Positions 54,421 to 63,588 of a stretch of DNA of 64,000 nucleotides are shown here, in pieces. Source of the stretch: CAVRIA01 sp963721115 (GTDB taxonomy: Bacteria; Desulfobacterota; Binatia; HRBIN30; CADEER01); NCBI GenBank assembly GCA_963721115.1, contig CAVRIA010000011.1:31626-95625 (forward strand), in the 5' to 3' direction. Positions within the stretch are counted from its first letter, which is position 1, and every line of letters begins with the position of its first letter. A program made the translations under genes and the position numbers. Below the pieces are notes generated by a model that saw only the letters and a list, made by a program, of their open reading frames with translations, was not told the origin of the DNA and made no database searches.

Positions 54421-55557
54421 CTATTGGACTTGCTTCCGAAAAAACGCCGTCGCGAGAGCGAGGATCAGAACCCCGTAGACGAGCAGGATCGCCGCCTCGT
54501 CGTACAGCTCCGCCCAGCCGGCGCCCTTGAGGAAGATGCCGCGCACGATGGTGATGTAGTAGCGCAGCGGGATGAGGTAGGTCAGCTTCTGCACCAGCGG
54601 CGGCATGCTGGCGATCGGGAACATGAAGCCCGAGAAGAACATGTTGGGCAGGATGACGAACTGCCCCGCCATCGAGGCCTGCTGCTGCGTGTTGGAGATC
54701 GCCGACACGACCAGCCCCATGCCGAGGCAGGTGAGGATGAACAGCCCGGTGAGGAAGAAGAGCAGCGGGATGCTGCCGCTGATGGCGACGTCGAACCAGT
54801 AGGTCCCGACCAGGATCACCACCGTGACGTTGATGAAGCCGAGGCCGACGAAGGGGATCGCCTTGCCGAGGATGAGCTCGTAGCGGCGGATGGGCGAGAC
54901 GAGGATCTGCTCGATGGTGCCGCGCTCCTTCTCCTTGACGATGGCGATGGCGGTGAGGATGACCAGCGACTCCATCAGCAGGACGCAGATGATGCCCGGC
55001 ACCATGAAATTCACGCTGCGCAGCTCGGGGTTGAACCACACGCGCGGCTCGGCGGTCACCAGCGGATGGCGCGCCAGCAGTCTCTCGCCGCCGCCGCCGG
55101 GGACCATGACGTCGACCGCCTGCGAGAGCGTGATCTGCTCCAGGTACGACACCGCGATCGTCGCGGTGTTGGAGTTGCTGCCGTCGATGGCGGCCATGAC
55201 CTTTGCCGGCTCGCCGGCCGCCAGCCGTCCGGCGAAATCGGGTGGGATGACCAGGGCGACGCGCGCCGCGCCGCGGTCGAGCAGGTCGTCGATGCCGCCG
55301 ACCCGCCGGCAGTCGGCGCTGATCCGGAAGTAGCCGCTGCGCGCGAGCTGGTCGACGTAGGCGCGGCTCTCGGCCGTCTGGCTGTAGTCGCAGACGGCGA
55401 GGTCGATGTTGTCGACGTCGGTGGCGACGACGTAGCCGAAGATGAACAGCTCGATGACCGGCATCATGAGCACGAGGCCGAACATGCGCCGGTCGCGGCG
55501 GATCTGGATGACCTCCTTCCAGACGATCTGGAAGATGCGGGAGAGCGAGGCGAGCAT
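54421..55557 (-). CDS. ABC-2 type exporter permease (YbhR/YhhJ-like)
   Basis: 378 residues. An N-terminal membrane helix (LMMPVIELFIFGYVVATDV) is followed by a large periplasmic domain (VDNIDLAVCDYSQTAESRAY, VALVIPPDFAGRLAAGE, IDGSNSNTATIAVSYLEQI) and five more helices with the ABC-2 signature IVKEKERGTIEQILVSPIRRYE. The ending is ALATAFFRKQVQ. It follows its paralogue by 8 bp and completes a five-gene MFP-ATPase-ATPase-permease-permease set. The two permeases would form the heteromeric channel, as YbhS and YbhR do. Confidence 0.9.
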   Translation of the reverse strand: MLASLSRIFQIVWKEVIQIRRDRRMFGLVLMMPVIELFIFGYVVATDVDNIDLAVCDYSQTAESRAYVDQLARSGYFRISADCRRVGGIDDLLDRGAARVALVIPPDFAGRLAAGEPAKVMAAIDGSNSNTATIAVSYLEQITLSQAVDVMVPGGGGERLLARHPLVTAEPRVWFNPELRSVNFMVPGIICVLLMESLVILTAIAIVKEKERGTIEQILVSPIRRYELILGKAIPFVGLGFINVTVVILVGTYWFDVAISGSIPLLFFLTGLFILTCLGMGLVVSAISNTQQQASMAGQFVILPNMFFSGFMFPIASMPPLVQKLTYLIPLRYYITIVRGIFLKGAGWAELYDEAAILLVYGVLILALATAFFRKQVQ

Positions 55558-55565
55558 GATCCCCT

Positions 55566-56708
55566 TCACTCGAGGCGGCTGCTGAAGCGCGACGCGCTCA
55601 ACCACACGATCGCGACGGCGAAGACGCCGAGCAGCGCCGCGTCCGGCCACAGCACCTCGAGGCCGATGCCCTTCAGGTAGATGCCGCGGATCGCGTCGAC
55701 GAAGTAGCGTCCGGGAAAGAAGTAGGTGATCACCTGGATCGCCACCGGCATGTTCTCGATCGGGAAGACGAAGCCGGAGAGCAGCACCGAGGGGAGCAGG
55801 GAGAGGAAGACGGCGGCGATCATCGCCGTCTGCATGTTGTCGGCGATGGTCGAGACGAAGACACCGACGCCGAGCGAGCAGACGAGGTAGAGGAGGGAGA
55901 ACACCCCGAGCTGCAGCAGGCTGCCGCGGATCGGCACCGCGAAGAGCAGGTAGCCGGCGGTGACGATGATCGCCAGGTCGATCAGCGCGATGAAGACGTA
56001 GGGGATGATCTTGCCGATCATCATCTCGAAGGGCCGGATGGGCGAGACGAGGATCTGCTCGATGGTGCCGCGCTCCTTCTCCTTGACGATGCTGAGCGAG
56101 GTGAGGATGGCGCCGACGATCATCATGATGACCGCGATGATGCCGGGGACGATGAAGTTGACGCTCTTCAGCTCGGGGTTGTACCAGACGCGCGTCTCCA
56201 CCTCGATCGGCGGCACGGCCTCCGCCGTCCGGGTGCGGCTCTGCTCGAACCGGTTGACGATGGCCAGCGCGTAGCCCTGCGCGATGGTCGCGGTGTTGGC
56301 GTCGGAGCCGTCGATGAGCACCTGCACCGACGTGGGCTCGTAGGCGCGCAGGCGATCGGCGAAGTCGTACGGGACCACCAGGGCGGCACGCGCCTTCTCG
56401 GTCGTCAGGTCGCGCTCGATCTGGTGGTCGTCGGCGGCGAAGCGGACGGCGCGGAAGTACCCCGAGCGGGTCATCTGCTGGATCAGGTCGCGGCTCTCCG
56501 GCGTCTCGCTGTAGTCGAGGATGCTGAGGGGGACGTTGTCGACGTCGTAGCGGATGCCGTAGCCGTACATGATCAGCATGGAGATCGGGTAGAGGAAGGT
56601 GAGGAAGAGGCTGCGCCGGTCGCGCAGGACGTCGATCATCTCGCGGCGCATGATGGCGCGGATAGTGCGCAGCGAGCGGTGTCGCGGCGGCGGGGTCCCG
56701 GCGCTCAT
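55566..56708 (-). CDS. ABC-2 type exporter permease (YbhS/YhhJ-like)
   Basis: 380 residues from ATG 56708, which overlaps the TGA of the upstream ATPase by 4 nt (ATGA). Same architecture as the next gene: RRSLFLTFLYPISMLIMYGYG, periplasmic region with LSILDYSETPESRDLI and VLIDGSDANTATIAQGYAL, then SIVKEKERGTIEQILVSPIR and helices ending SASRFSSRLE. Its similarity to the following permease indicates duplication. Exported substrate unknown; E. coli relatives are linked to cation, drug or lipid efflux. Confidence 0.9.
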   Translation of the reverse strand: MSAGTPPPRHRSLRTIRAIMRREMIDVLRDRRSLFLTFLYPISMLIMYGYGIRYDVDNVPLSILDYSETPESRDLIQQMTRSGYFRAVRFAADDHQIERDLTTEKARAALVVPYDFADRLRAYEPTSVQVLIDGSDANTATIAQGYALAIVNRFEQSRTRTAEAVPPIEVETRVWYNPELKSVNFIVPGIIAVIMMIVGAILTSLSIVKEKERGTIEQILVSPIRPFEMMIGKIIPYVFIALIDLAIIVTAGYLLFAVPIRGSLLQLGVFSLLYLVCSLGVGVFVSTIADNMQTAMIAAVFLSLLPSVLLSGFVFPIENMPVAIQVITYFFPGRYFVDAIRGIYLKGIGLEVLWPDAALLGVFAVAIVWLSASRFSSRLE

Positions 56709-57646
56709 GCGCTCCCCGCGTTGCTGCGTTCGATGATGGCGACGAAGGCGTCCTCGAGCGAGGGCTCGATGCGTTCCACCCGCCGCAGCGCGATGCCGGC
56801 GCCGCGCAGGCTCTCGGTCACGGCGCGGCGCGCTGTCTCCTCGTCCGCGGCGACGACGTGCAACGCGTTGCCGAACAGCGCCACGCCGGAGACCGCGGCG
56901 TTCCGCTTGAGCAGCGCGTAGGCCGCCATCAGGTCGGCGCACTCGACCTCGAGCAGGGCCTGCGACATGTGCTCGCGCTTGAGGGCCGAGGGGCTGCCGG
57001 AGGCGACGATGCGGCCGCCGTAGATCAGCGCCAGCTCGTCGCAGTGCTCCGCCTCGTCCATGAAGTGGGTGGTGACGAACACCGTCACCCCCTGCTGCGC
57101 CAGCTCGCCGATCATCTCCCAGAAGTCGCGCCGCGAGGCCGGGTCGACTCCGGAGGTCGGCTCGTCGAGGAACAGGATCGGCGGCTCGTGCAGGACCGCG
57201 CAGCCGAGCGCCAGACGCTGCCGCCATCCGCCCGCCAGGTCGGCGGTCTTCGTGCCGCCGCGCTGCTCCAGGTCGGCCATCCGCATCGCCCAGGCGATGC
57301 GCGCGTCGCGCCGCGCGCCGCGCACGCCGTAGATGCCGGCGAAGAAGCGCAGGTTCTCCTCCACCGTCAGGTCCTCGTAGAGCGAGAACTTCTGCGACAT
57401 GTAGCCGATGTGGCTCTTCACCCGCTCGGTCTCGCGCGCGATGTCGAAGCCGCCGACCAGGGCGCGGCCCGAGGACGGGCGGAGGATGCCGCACAGCATG
57501 CGGATCGTGGTCGACTTGCCGGCGCCGTTCGGTCCGAGGAAGCCGAACACGGTGCCGGGGGCGACCCGCAGGTCGACGTGGTCGACGGCGACGAAGTCGC
57601 CGAAGACGCGCGTCAGGCCCTCCACCTCGACCGCGGGCGCGGTCAC
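56705..57646 (-). CDS. ABC transporter ATP-binding protein (second half of a split YbhF)
   Basis: 313 residues from GTG 57646, overlapping the stop of the upstream ATPase (GTGA). Walker A is GPNGAGKSTTIR, the Q-loop lies in GYMSQKFSLYEDLT, the signature is LAGGWRQRLALGCAV, and Walker B is ILFLDEPTSGVD; the switch His is in VTTHFMDEAEHCDE. The signature differs from LSGGxxQ (LAGGW), as in the second nucleotide-binding half of YbhF. The C-terminal 80 residues are an accessory domain (EPSLEDAFVAIIE). With the neighbouring ATPase it replaces the fused double ATPase. Confidence 0.92.
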   Translation of the reverse strand: MTAPAVEVEGLTRVFGDFVAVDHVDLRVAPGTVFGFLGPNGAGKSTTIRMLCGILRPSSGRALVGGFDIARETERVKSHIGYMSQKFSLYEDLTVEENLRFFAGIYGVRGARRDARIAWAMRMADLEQRGGTKTADLAGGWRQRLALGCAVLHEPPILFLDEPTSGVDPASRRDFWEMIGELAQQGVTVFVTTHFMDEAEHCDELALIYGGRIVASGSPSALKREHMSQALLEVECADLMAAYALLKRNAAVSGVALFGNALHVVAADEETARRAVTESLRGAGIALRRVERIEPSLEDAFVAIIERSNAGSA

Positions 57647-58590
57647 GTCGCTGCCTCCGTCTCGCGCCGGGCGCCGTGCGTGTAGGCGAGGAAGACGTCT
57701 TCCAGCGACGGCTCGCGCATCGACCAGCGTTGCACGTCGACCCCGGCGCCGCGCGCCCGCTCGACCGCCGCGGCGGGGTCGCCGCCGTCGCGCGGGACGG
57801 TGACGTGCAGCCGCTCGCCGAACAGCACCGCGTGCTCGAAGCCGGCCAGCCGGCGCAGGGCGCGCTGTGCCGCGCGCGGATCGGCGCAGCGCAGGTCCAG
57901 CACCTGCACGCCGAGATCCTGCTTGAGTTGCGCCGGCGGGCCGCAGGCGATGATGCGCCCGTCGAGCAGGAACCCCACCCGCGCGCAGCGCTCCGCCTCG
58001 TCCATGTAGGGCGTCGACAGCAGGATGGTCGAGCCCTCCTGCAGGAGGTCGTAGAGGATCAGCCAGAAATCGCGCCGCGACAGCGGATCCACGCCGATGG
58101 TGGGTTCGTCCAGCAGCAGGATGCCGGGCTGGTGGATCAGGCAGGCGGCGAGGCTGAGCTTTTGCTTCATGCCGCCGGAGAGATTGCGCGCCAGACGATC
58201 CTGGAAGGGGCCGAGGCGGCTGAACTCCATCAGGCGGGCGATGCGCTTGCGCCGCTCGCCGGGCGGAACGCCCCACACCTCGGCCACGTACACGAGATTC
58301 TCCAGAACGGTCAGCGTCTCCGAGAGACTGAAACGCTGCGACATGTAGCCGATGCGCCGCTTCACCGCCGCCGGGTCGGCCACCGTGTCGACGCCGCCGA
58401 CCGCGGCGCTGCCGGCGCTCGGCACCAGCAGGCAGGCGAGGAGGCGCAGGATCGTCGTCTTGCCGGCGCCGTCCGGCCCGACCAGCCCGAACAGCTCCCC
58501 GGGCTGTACCTCGAGGGAGACCCCGCGCAGCGCTTCCGCCGCGCCGTAGCGCTTCTCGACTCGATCGACTCGGATGGCGGGAGTGGACAT
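57643..58590 (-). CDS. ABC transporter ATP-binding protein (first half of a split YbhF)
   Basis: 315 residues from ATG 58590 (MSTPAIRVDRVEK); longer frames upstream run into repeat sequence. Walker A GPDGAGKTTILR has Asp where Asn is usual, as in the first YbhF half. The Q-loop is GYMSQRFSLSETLT, the signature NLSGGMKQKLSLAACL, Walker B ILLLDEPTIGVD and the switch region LLSTPYMDEAERCARV, where the usual His is replaced by Pro. This site may be catalytically degenerate. Coupled by GTGA to the second ATPase. A 374-bp repeat-filled gap separates it from the HlyD gene. Confidence 0.9.
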   Translation of the reverse strand: MSTPAIRVDRVEKRYGAAEALRGVSLEVQPGELFGLVGPDGAGKTTILRLLACLLVPSAGSAAVGGVDTVADPAAVKRRIGYMSQRFSLSETLTVLENLVYVAEVWGVPPGERRKRIARLMEFSRLGPFQDRLARNLSGGMKQKLSLAACLIHQPGILLLDEPTIGVDPLSRRDFWLILYDLLQEGSTILLSTPYMDEAERCARVGFLLDGRIIACGPPAQLKQDLGVQVLDLRCADPRAAQRALRRLAGFEHAVLFGERLHVTVPRDGGDPAAAVERARGAGVDVQRWSMREPSLEDVFLAYTHGARRETEAAT

Positions 58591-58964
58591 GGCGGCAATC
58601 CGAAGGAGAAGAATGCAACCACGAAGGTCACGAAGAGCACGAAGAAGAAGCTTTAGAAGCCAGAGCGCTGAGCCCCGATCCCCCTCCGTGGCGATCAATC
58701 CCATCCGCGCATCGCATCACCGCTCCAGCCTCCATTGTCTTCTTCCCGCTCTCCGTGGTTGCCTCCTTCTTCCTACTTTTGCTCCCTTCCTATTTGCTCC
58801 CCTCCCTGCCACTCCATTCTTTCCCTTCTTCCCTTCGTGCTCTTCGTGACCTTCGTGGTTGCCTTCTTCTTTGCTCTTCGGTTTCGGCACCTTCTTCCCA
58901 GGCGCACTCCATCCTTTCCCTGCTTCGTAGTCTTCGTGGTTGCCTTTCTTCCTCTCCCGGAGCG
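58591..58964. repeat. CACGAAGGTCACGAAGAGCACGAAG inverted repeats inside the exporter operon
   Basis: ACCACGAAGGTCACGAAGAG at about 58618-58637 recurs inverted as CTCTTCGTGACCTTCGTGGT at about 58839-58858, with further partial copies at about 58753 and 58930. This is a known type of dispersed intergenic repeat, which in one frame spells NHEGHEEHE and is often mis-annotated as a gene. It sits between the HlyD and ATPase genes; whether the operon reads through is unknown. No gene is present. Confidence 0.75.
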
Positions 58965-59973
58965 TCACGACTCCGGATGATCGCCGTCGAGCGGCAGGAC
59001 CGTATCGGCCGGCATGCCCGGCTTGAGCGCCTCGTCGCGCGGCTCGACCTCCACCTTCACCCGGTAGACGAGCTTGACCCGCTCGTCCTGCGTCTGGATG
59101 TTCTTGGGCGTGAACTCGGCCCGGTCGGAGACGAAGGTCACGGTGCCGGGGAACGGCTGATCGGGAAAGGCGTCGACGGTCACCCAGGCCTTCATGCCGA
59201 GGTGAATCTTTCCCAGGTCGCGCTCGCCGACGTAGACGTTGACCCAGGGGCGGCTCAGGTCACCGATGGTGACGATGGGAGTGCCCGCCTGCACCATCTC
59301 GCCTTCCTCGCGGCTCTTGCTGAGCACGCGACCGTCGATCGGCGCGTACAGCTTGGTGTGCGCCAGGTTCAGCTCCGCCAGCTCGAGCTCGGCGCTGGCC
59401 TGCTGAAAGCGCGCGCGCGCTTCCTCGATCTCCTCGGTGCGAAAGCCCTCGCGCAGCAGGTCGAGCTGCGCCTGGGCGCGGTCGCGCGCGGCGCGGGCGC
59501 CGTCCAGGGCGTTGCGCACGCGGTCGAGATCGTTCTGCGAGACGATGCCGGACTCGGCGAGCTTCGCGATGCGGCCGTGCTCGCGCTGCTGCATCCGCAC
59601 CTCGCTCTGCGCCGCATCGAGGGCGGCCAGCGCCTGGTCGACCTCCTGGGCCCGAGAGCCGCGCTTCACGAGTCGATAGCGCGCCTCCGCCGCCTCCTTG
59701 GCCGCCTGGGAGCGCTTCACCTGCAGCTGGTACTGGCGCTCGTCGAGGCGGGCGATCGGCTCGCCGCGGTCGAGGCTGACGCCCTCGTCGACGTAGCGCT
59801 CGACCATGCGACCGGGCACCTCGAACGCGGCGTCGACCTGCGTCACCTCGATGATGCCCGAGCCGCGAATCGCCTTCGCCTCGCGCTCGGCGGAGCCGTA
59901 CCAGAGCCAGGCGGCAAGACCGGCGGCGGCGAGGAGGACGGATGACGATTGCGACAACGGTGCGGCTTCGCAT
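58965..59973 (-). CDS. HlyD-family membrane fusion protein (YbhG-like), one apparent frameshift near the start
   Basis: From ATG 59973 (MRSRTVVAIVI) one extra C near 59940 shifts the frame to VLLAAAGLAAWLWYG, together a signal anchor. Then come GIIEVTQVDAAFEVPGRMVERYVDEG (barrel-sandwich), a long alpha-helical hairpin (about residues 95-190: AKEAAEARYRLVKRGSRAQE...QASAELELAELNLAHTKLYAP), IDGRVLSKSREEGEMVQAG (second lipoyl half), and a beta-barrel (VNVYVGERDLGKIHLGM). About 335 residues. It would link the inner-membrane ABC complex to an outer-membrane channel such as TolC, which is not in this window. Confidence 0.88.
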
Positions 59974-60091
59974 GGCGACGATCCGACCTTCTCTTAACCC
60001 GCATCATCGCCGGATTCCATGGCGCGAAGGGGGCAGAGGCACCGGGCTCGAGGCTCGAAGGCGGGACGACCTCGCGCCGCCCATGCAGTCT

Positions 60092-61786
60092 CTACGCCTT
60101 CGAGCTCCGCCCCCAGCGGCGGCGGAAGAGGATGAGGCCGACGGCGAGGTAGAGCAGGCCGTAGGCGACCATCACGGCGGTCGGGTGCAGGGCGGCCTCG
60201 ATGCCGCGGCGGCGGATCATCAGGTCGTTGAACGCCTCCATCGACCAGGTGGTGGGAAAGGCGAGCGCCACGCTGCGCATCCAGCGCGGCTCCAGGTCGA
60301 TCGGCCACCAGCAGCCGCCGACGGCGGCCATGGTGACGATGACGATCGAGCCGACGGGGAGCACGGCCTCGCGGCTCGGCGCCACCGCGGCGACGACCAG
60401 ACCGAAGGCGGTTCCGGCGAAGACGATGCCGGCAGTCGGCAGGAGCAGCGCCCAGGGCTGCGGCCCGAGCGAGACGTCGAACGCCACCCAGCCGACCGCC
60501 AGCAGCACCACCATCTGCACCACGCCGACCAGGAAGCGCGACAGCAGCTTCCCCATCAATACGTTGCCGGCGTAGATCGGCATCGCGCGCATGCGGTCGA
60601 AGGTTCCCCAGTCGCGCTCGTCGAGCAGGGCCAGCGACACCCCGAGCAACATGCCGAGCAGTAGGAATGTCACGCTGAAGCCGGGAACGTTCTGATCGAA
60701 GGTGTTGATGGTCGCCGGACCGCCGCTGACGTTGACCTCCTGCACGGCGAGCGAGCCGGGCGGCGACGGCGGCTCGGGCAGGGAGATCTCCTCGATCTCG
60801 ATCGCCGGCGACGCCGGCAACGGCGGCAGCTCGATGCGCGGGGCCGGCGGCAACAGCGCCGCCACGGTCGGCGGCGACGGCAGCTTCAGGGGCAGCGTGT
60901 TCTGATCGAGGAAGGAGCGCAGGGCGGCGGGCAGCGCCGGGAGCTCGGGCGGCGGCGGGATGTCCGCCGCGTGCGAGCCGGCCAGCCGCTCGAGCTGCGT
61001 CAGCCAGGCGCGGAGCTCGCGCCGGCGCGCCTCGAGGGTGCCGACGTAGACGCGGATCGGCGCGCGCAGCTCGGAGACCTGAACGTCGATCTGGTCGCGC
61101 ACGTTCGCCAACGCCTCGCCCATCTCGCGCTCCAGGCGCTGCGCGGCCCGCCGCCGCGCCACCTCGATCGACGAGCGCAGCTCGGCGACGGAACGCTGCC
61201 TCGCCGTCAGCGCCTCGCGCCGCGCCGCCTCGACGCTGCGGCGGACATCGGCGACGGCGCTTCGCAGCCGTTCCAGCTCGGCGCGCAGTCGCTCGCGCTG
61301 CTCGCCCGCCGCCGCGGCCGCCCGCTCGACCTCCCGTTCGATGAGGTCGCCGCGCAGCTCGGACAGACGGGCCAGGATGTTGAGCCGCTCCAGGTACTTC
61401 ACCGAGTCGGTGTAGAGAACGAGCTTTGCCGGCCGGCCGGACCGAAGCGCCTCCTGCGTGCCCTTCGGCACCACCAGGGCGGTGCCGGCCTGCTTGTCGC
61501 GGACGAGCCGCTCGGCCTCTTCCCGGCTGGCCACGGGGCGCAGCTGCAGCGCCTTGTCGCGCGCCAGAGCATCGTGGATCTGCTCGGCCAGCCCGCTGCC
61601 GTCCTCGTTGACGAACGGGAAGTCGTACGCCGTCTGCCCGGTGGGGTCGGCGCCGTACAGGTTGGCGAGAGAGAAGCCCGCCACGGTGATGACCAGGATC
61701 GGGGCGACGGTGAGGAAGATCAGCCCGGCCCGGTCGCGCCACAGGAGGCGGAGGTCCTTGCGGACGATGGTCAGAAGCGTGCGCAC
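60092..61786 (-). CDS. ABC-2 permease with an unusual long extracytoplasmic coiled coil
   Basis: 564 residues from GTG 61786 (VRTLLTIVRKDLRLLWRDRA). A first membrane helix (LIFLTVAPILVITVAGFSL) leads to a 340-residue extracytoplasmic region. It has a conserved beta part (GTALVVPKGTQEALRSGRPAK), then about 120 residues of Arg/Glu/Ala-rich coiled coil, then a Pro-rich stretch (PPPPELPALPAALRSFL). Five helices with VTFLLLGMLLGVSLALLDE and DRMRAMPIYAGNVLMGK follow. The long coiled coil recalls YhgE/Pip-type permeases. It probably works with the ATPase gene just upstream, 38 bp away, and is distinct from the YbhS/R pair. Confidence 0.85.
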   Translation of the reverse strand: MRTLLTIVRKDLRLLWRDRAGLIFLTVAPILVITVAGFSLANLYGADPTGQTAYDFPFVNEDGSGLAEQIHDALARDKALQLRPVASREEAERLVRDKQAGTALVVPKGTQEALRSGRPAKLVLYTDSVKYLERLNILARLSELRGDLIEREVERAAAAAGEQRERLRAELERLRSAVADVRRSVEAARREALTARQRSVAELRSSIEVARRRAAQRLEREMGEALANVRDQIDVQVSELRAPIRVYVGTLEARRRELRAWLTQLERLAGSHAADIPPPPELPALPAALRSFLDQNTLPLKLPSPPTVAALLPPAPRIELPPLPASPAIEIEEISLPEPPSPPGSLAVQEVNVSGGPATINTFDQNVPGFSVTFLLLGMLLGVSLALLDERDWGTFDRMRAMPIYAGNVLMGKLLSRFLVGVVQMVVLLAVGWVAFDVSLGPQPWALLLPTAGIVFAGTAFGLVVAAVAPSREAVLPVGSIVIVTMAAVGGCWWPIDLEPRWMRSVALAFPTTWSMEAFNDLMIRRRGIEAALHPTAVMVAYGLLYLAVGLILFRRRWGRSSKA

Positions 61787-61824
61787 GATGTCGGCGTGTC
61801 GGGTCCGGAAGAGCGGGTCATGCC

Positions 61825-62787
61825 TCAGTCGCGCAGCGCATGACCGGTGAGCTGCAGAAAGACGTCCTGCAGGCCGGGCTGGTGGAGGTGGAAGTCGAGC
61901 ACCTCGCCGCCGCGTGCGGCGGCGCGTTCGAGAACCCGCGGCGCGATGGCGAAGTCGTCGACCGCGACCTGCACACCGCTGCCGCGCGCGGCAGCGACGA
62001 AGGCCTCGGGGGAGGCATCGAGACGCCGTACGCCGGCGATCCCAGCCAGCCAATCGTCGGGCAGCGGCGACAGCGTAATCACCTCGAGGCGCAGCGCCCG
62101 CCCGGTCCCGTGCACCAGCTCCGCCGGCGTGCCCGACGCCACCACGCGCCCGTGATCGACCAGCACCACCCGGTCGCACAGGCGCTCGGCCTCCTCCATG
62201 TAGTGGGTGCTGTACAACACGGCCGCGCCGCGCGCCGCGGCGCCGCGCACGGCGCTGAAGATGCGCTCGCGGGACTGCGGATCGACGCCCACCGTGGGCT
62301 CGTCGAGCAGGACGACGCGCGGCTCGCGCAGCAGGCCGCAGGCGAGGTTCAATCGGCGCTGCATGCCACCCGAGTACGTCGACACCAGATCGCCGGCGCG
62401 GTCCTCCAGGCCCACCAGCGCCAGCGCCCACTGCGTCGCCTCGCGCAGCGTCCGGCCGCGCATGCCGAGCAGGCGGGCGAAGAAGCGGATGTTCTCGCGC
62501 GCCGTGAGGGTAGGATAGAGTGCCAGCGACTGGGGGACCAGACCGAGCACGCGGCGCACGTGCGCGGGGCTCTCGGCAACGGAGTGGCCCGCCACCTCGA
62601 CCGCGCCGCCGTCCGGCGGCAGCAACGTCGCCAGGACGGAGAGCGCCGTCGTCTTGCCGGCACCGTTCGGCCCGAGCAATCCGACGATCTCGCCGGCCGA
62701 GACCTCGAAGCTCAGACCGTCCAGCGCCCACCGCCGGCCGTAGCGCACGCGAAGGGCGTCGGCGCGCACGAGAACCTCGCGCGCCAT
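61825..62787 (-). CDS. ABC transporter ATP-binding protein paired with the coiled-coil permease
   Basis: 320 residues from ATG 62787 (MAREVLVRADAL); GTG 62826 would add 13. Walker A GPNGAGKTTALS, Q-loop LGLVPQSLALYPTL, signature YSGGMQRRLNLACGL, Walker B VVLLDEPTVGVDPQ, switch STHYMEEAERLCDR. All catalytic residues are present. An accessory C-terminal segment ends FLQLTGHALRD. It is first in the leftward run of seven ABC genes. The start region is preceded by GCGGAG but no strong ribosome-binding site. Confidence 0.92.
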   Translation of the reverse strand: MAREVLVRADALRVRYGRRWALDGLSFEVSAGEIVGLLGPNGAGKTTALSVLATLLPPDGGAVEVAGHSVAESPAHVRRVLGLVPQSLALYPTLTARENIRFFARLLGMRGRTLREATQWALALVGLEDRAGDLVSTYSGGMQRRLNLACGLLREPRVVLLDEPTVGVDPQSRERIFSAVRGAAARGAAVLYSTHYMEEAERLCDRVVLVDHGRVVASGTPAELVHGTGRALRLEVITLSPLPDDWLAGIAGVRRLDASPEAFVAAARGSGVQVAVDDFAIAPRVLERAAARGGEVLDFHLHQPGLQDVFLQLTGHALRD

Positions 62788-62904
62788 CGGGGCTCCGCGC
62801 TCGAGGCGGGCCGGGCTCGTCTGCACGCGTCACGGTAATGGACGAGCGACCAGCTCTGTCAAGGGAGGGTGATTCAGTGATGCAGTGCCGGGGCGCGGCC
62901 GCCC

Positions 62905-63588
62905 TCAGGACTTCAGTACGGTTGCAAGGAGGTCTTTCAGCCCGGCGAAGCGGTTGTCGTAGTCCACCTGGCTGCGGCGGATGACCTCGTAGGCCTCCTC
63001 GCGCCCGTACACGTCGGTGATCTCGATGCGCGGGTTGGGCGACCCGGGCGGCTGCTTGTAGGTCAGGAAGTAGTGCTTGAGGCGTTCGATCAGGGTCGGC
63101 GGGCTCTGGTAGATCTCGCGCCAGTCACCGTACACGGCGTCGCCGTCGAGCACCGCGATGATCTTGTCGTCCGCCTCGTCGCCGTCCAGCATGCGCAGGC
63201 CGCCGATGGGAATCGCCTCGACGATCACGTCGCCGTGCGAGATGGTCTTCTCCGAGAGCACGCAGATGTCCAGCGGATCGCCGTCGCCCATGATTCCCGG
63301 GCGGCCGGTCTTCTCGGCACAGAAGGCGCCGTTCTCCACGCCGCAGTAGGTCTGGGGAATGAAGCCGTACAGGGTCGGGTAGACGTTCGAGAACTTCTGC
63401 GGCCGGTCGACGCGCAGGTAGCCGGTCGTCTTGTCGAGCTCGTACTTCACCGTATCGGTGGGCACGATCTCGATGTACGCCGTGACGCGCTCCGGCGCCC
63501 GTTCGCCGATCGGAATGCCGTGCCACGGATGCGATCGGCAGAGCAGCCCGAGGCGCTCCCAGATCGGATCCGACCTCCCATCCTTCAT
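62905..63588 (-). CDS. ppa: Inorganic pyrophosphatase (family I)
   Basis: 227 residues from ATG 63588 (MKDGRSDPIWERLG). It carries TAYIEIVPTDTVKYELDKTTGYLRVDR, YPTLYGFIPQTYC, and GDGDPLDICVLSE, the DxDPxD metal-binding signature near residue 110, plus MLDGDEADDKIIAVL (second Asp motif). It hydrolyses pyrophosphate to phosphate and pulls forward polymer-forming reactions. The longer length and the FIPQTYCGVENG block suggest the eukaryote-like or plant-like branch seen in some bacteria. Complete and monocistronic. Confidence 0.95.
   Translation of the reverse strand: MKDGRSDPIWERLGLLCRSHPWHGIPIGERAPERVTAYIEIVPTDTVKYELDKTTGYLRVDRPQKFSNVYPTLYGFIPQTYCGVENGAFCAEKTGRPGIMGDGDPLDICVLSEKTISHGDVIVEAIPIGGLRMLDGDEADDKIIAVLDGDAVYGDWREIYQSPPTLIERLKHYFLTYKQPPGSPNPRIEITDVYGREEAYEVIRRSQVDYDNRFAGLKDLLATVLKS

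Noticed and set aside
58717..58968. A frame encoding NHEGHEEHEG-like peptide
   Set aside because: This is a well-known translation artefact of the CACGAAGGTCACGAAGAG intergenic repeat.
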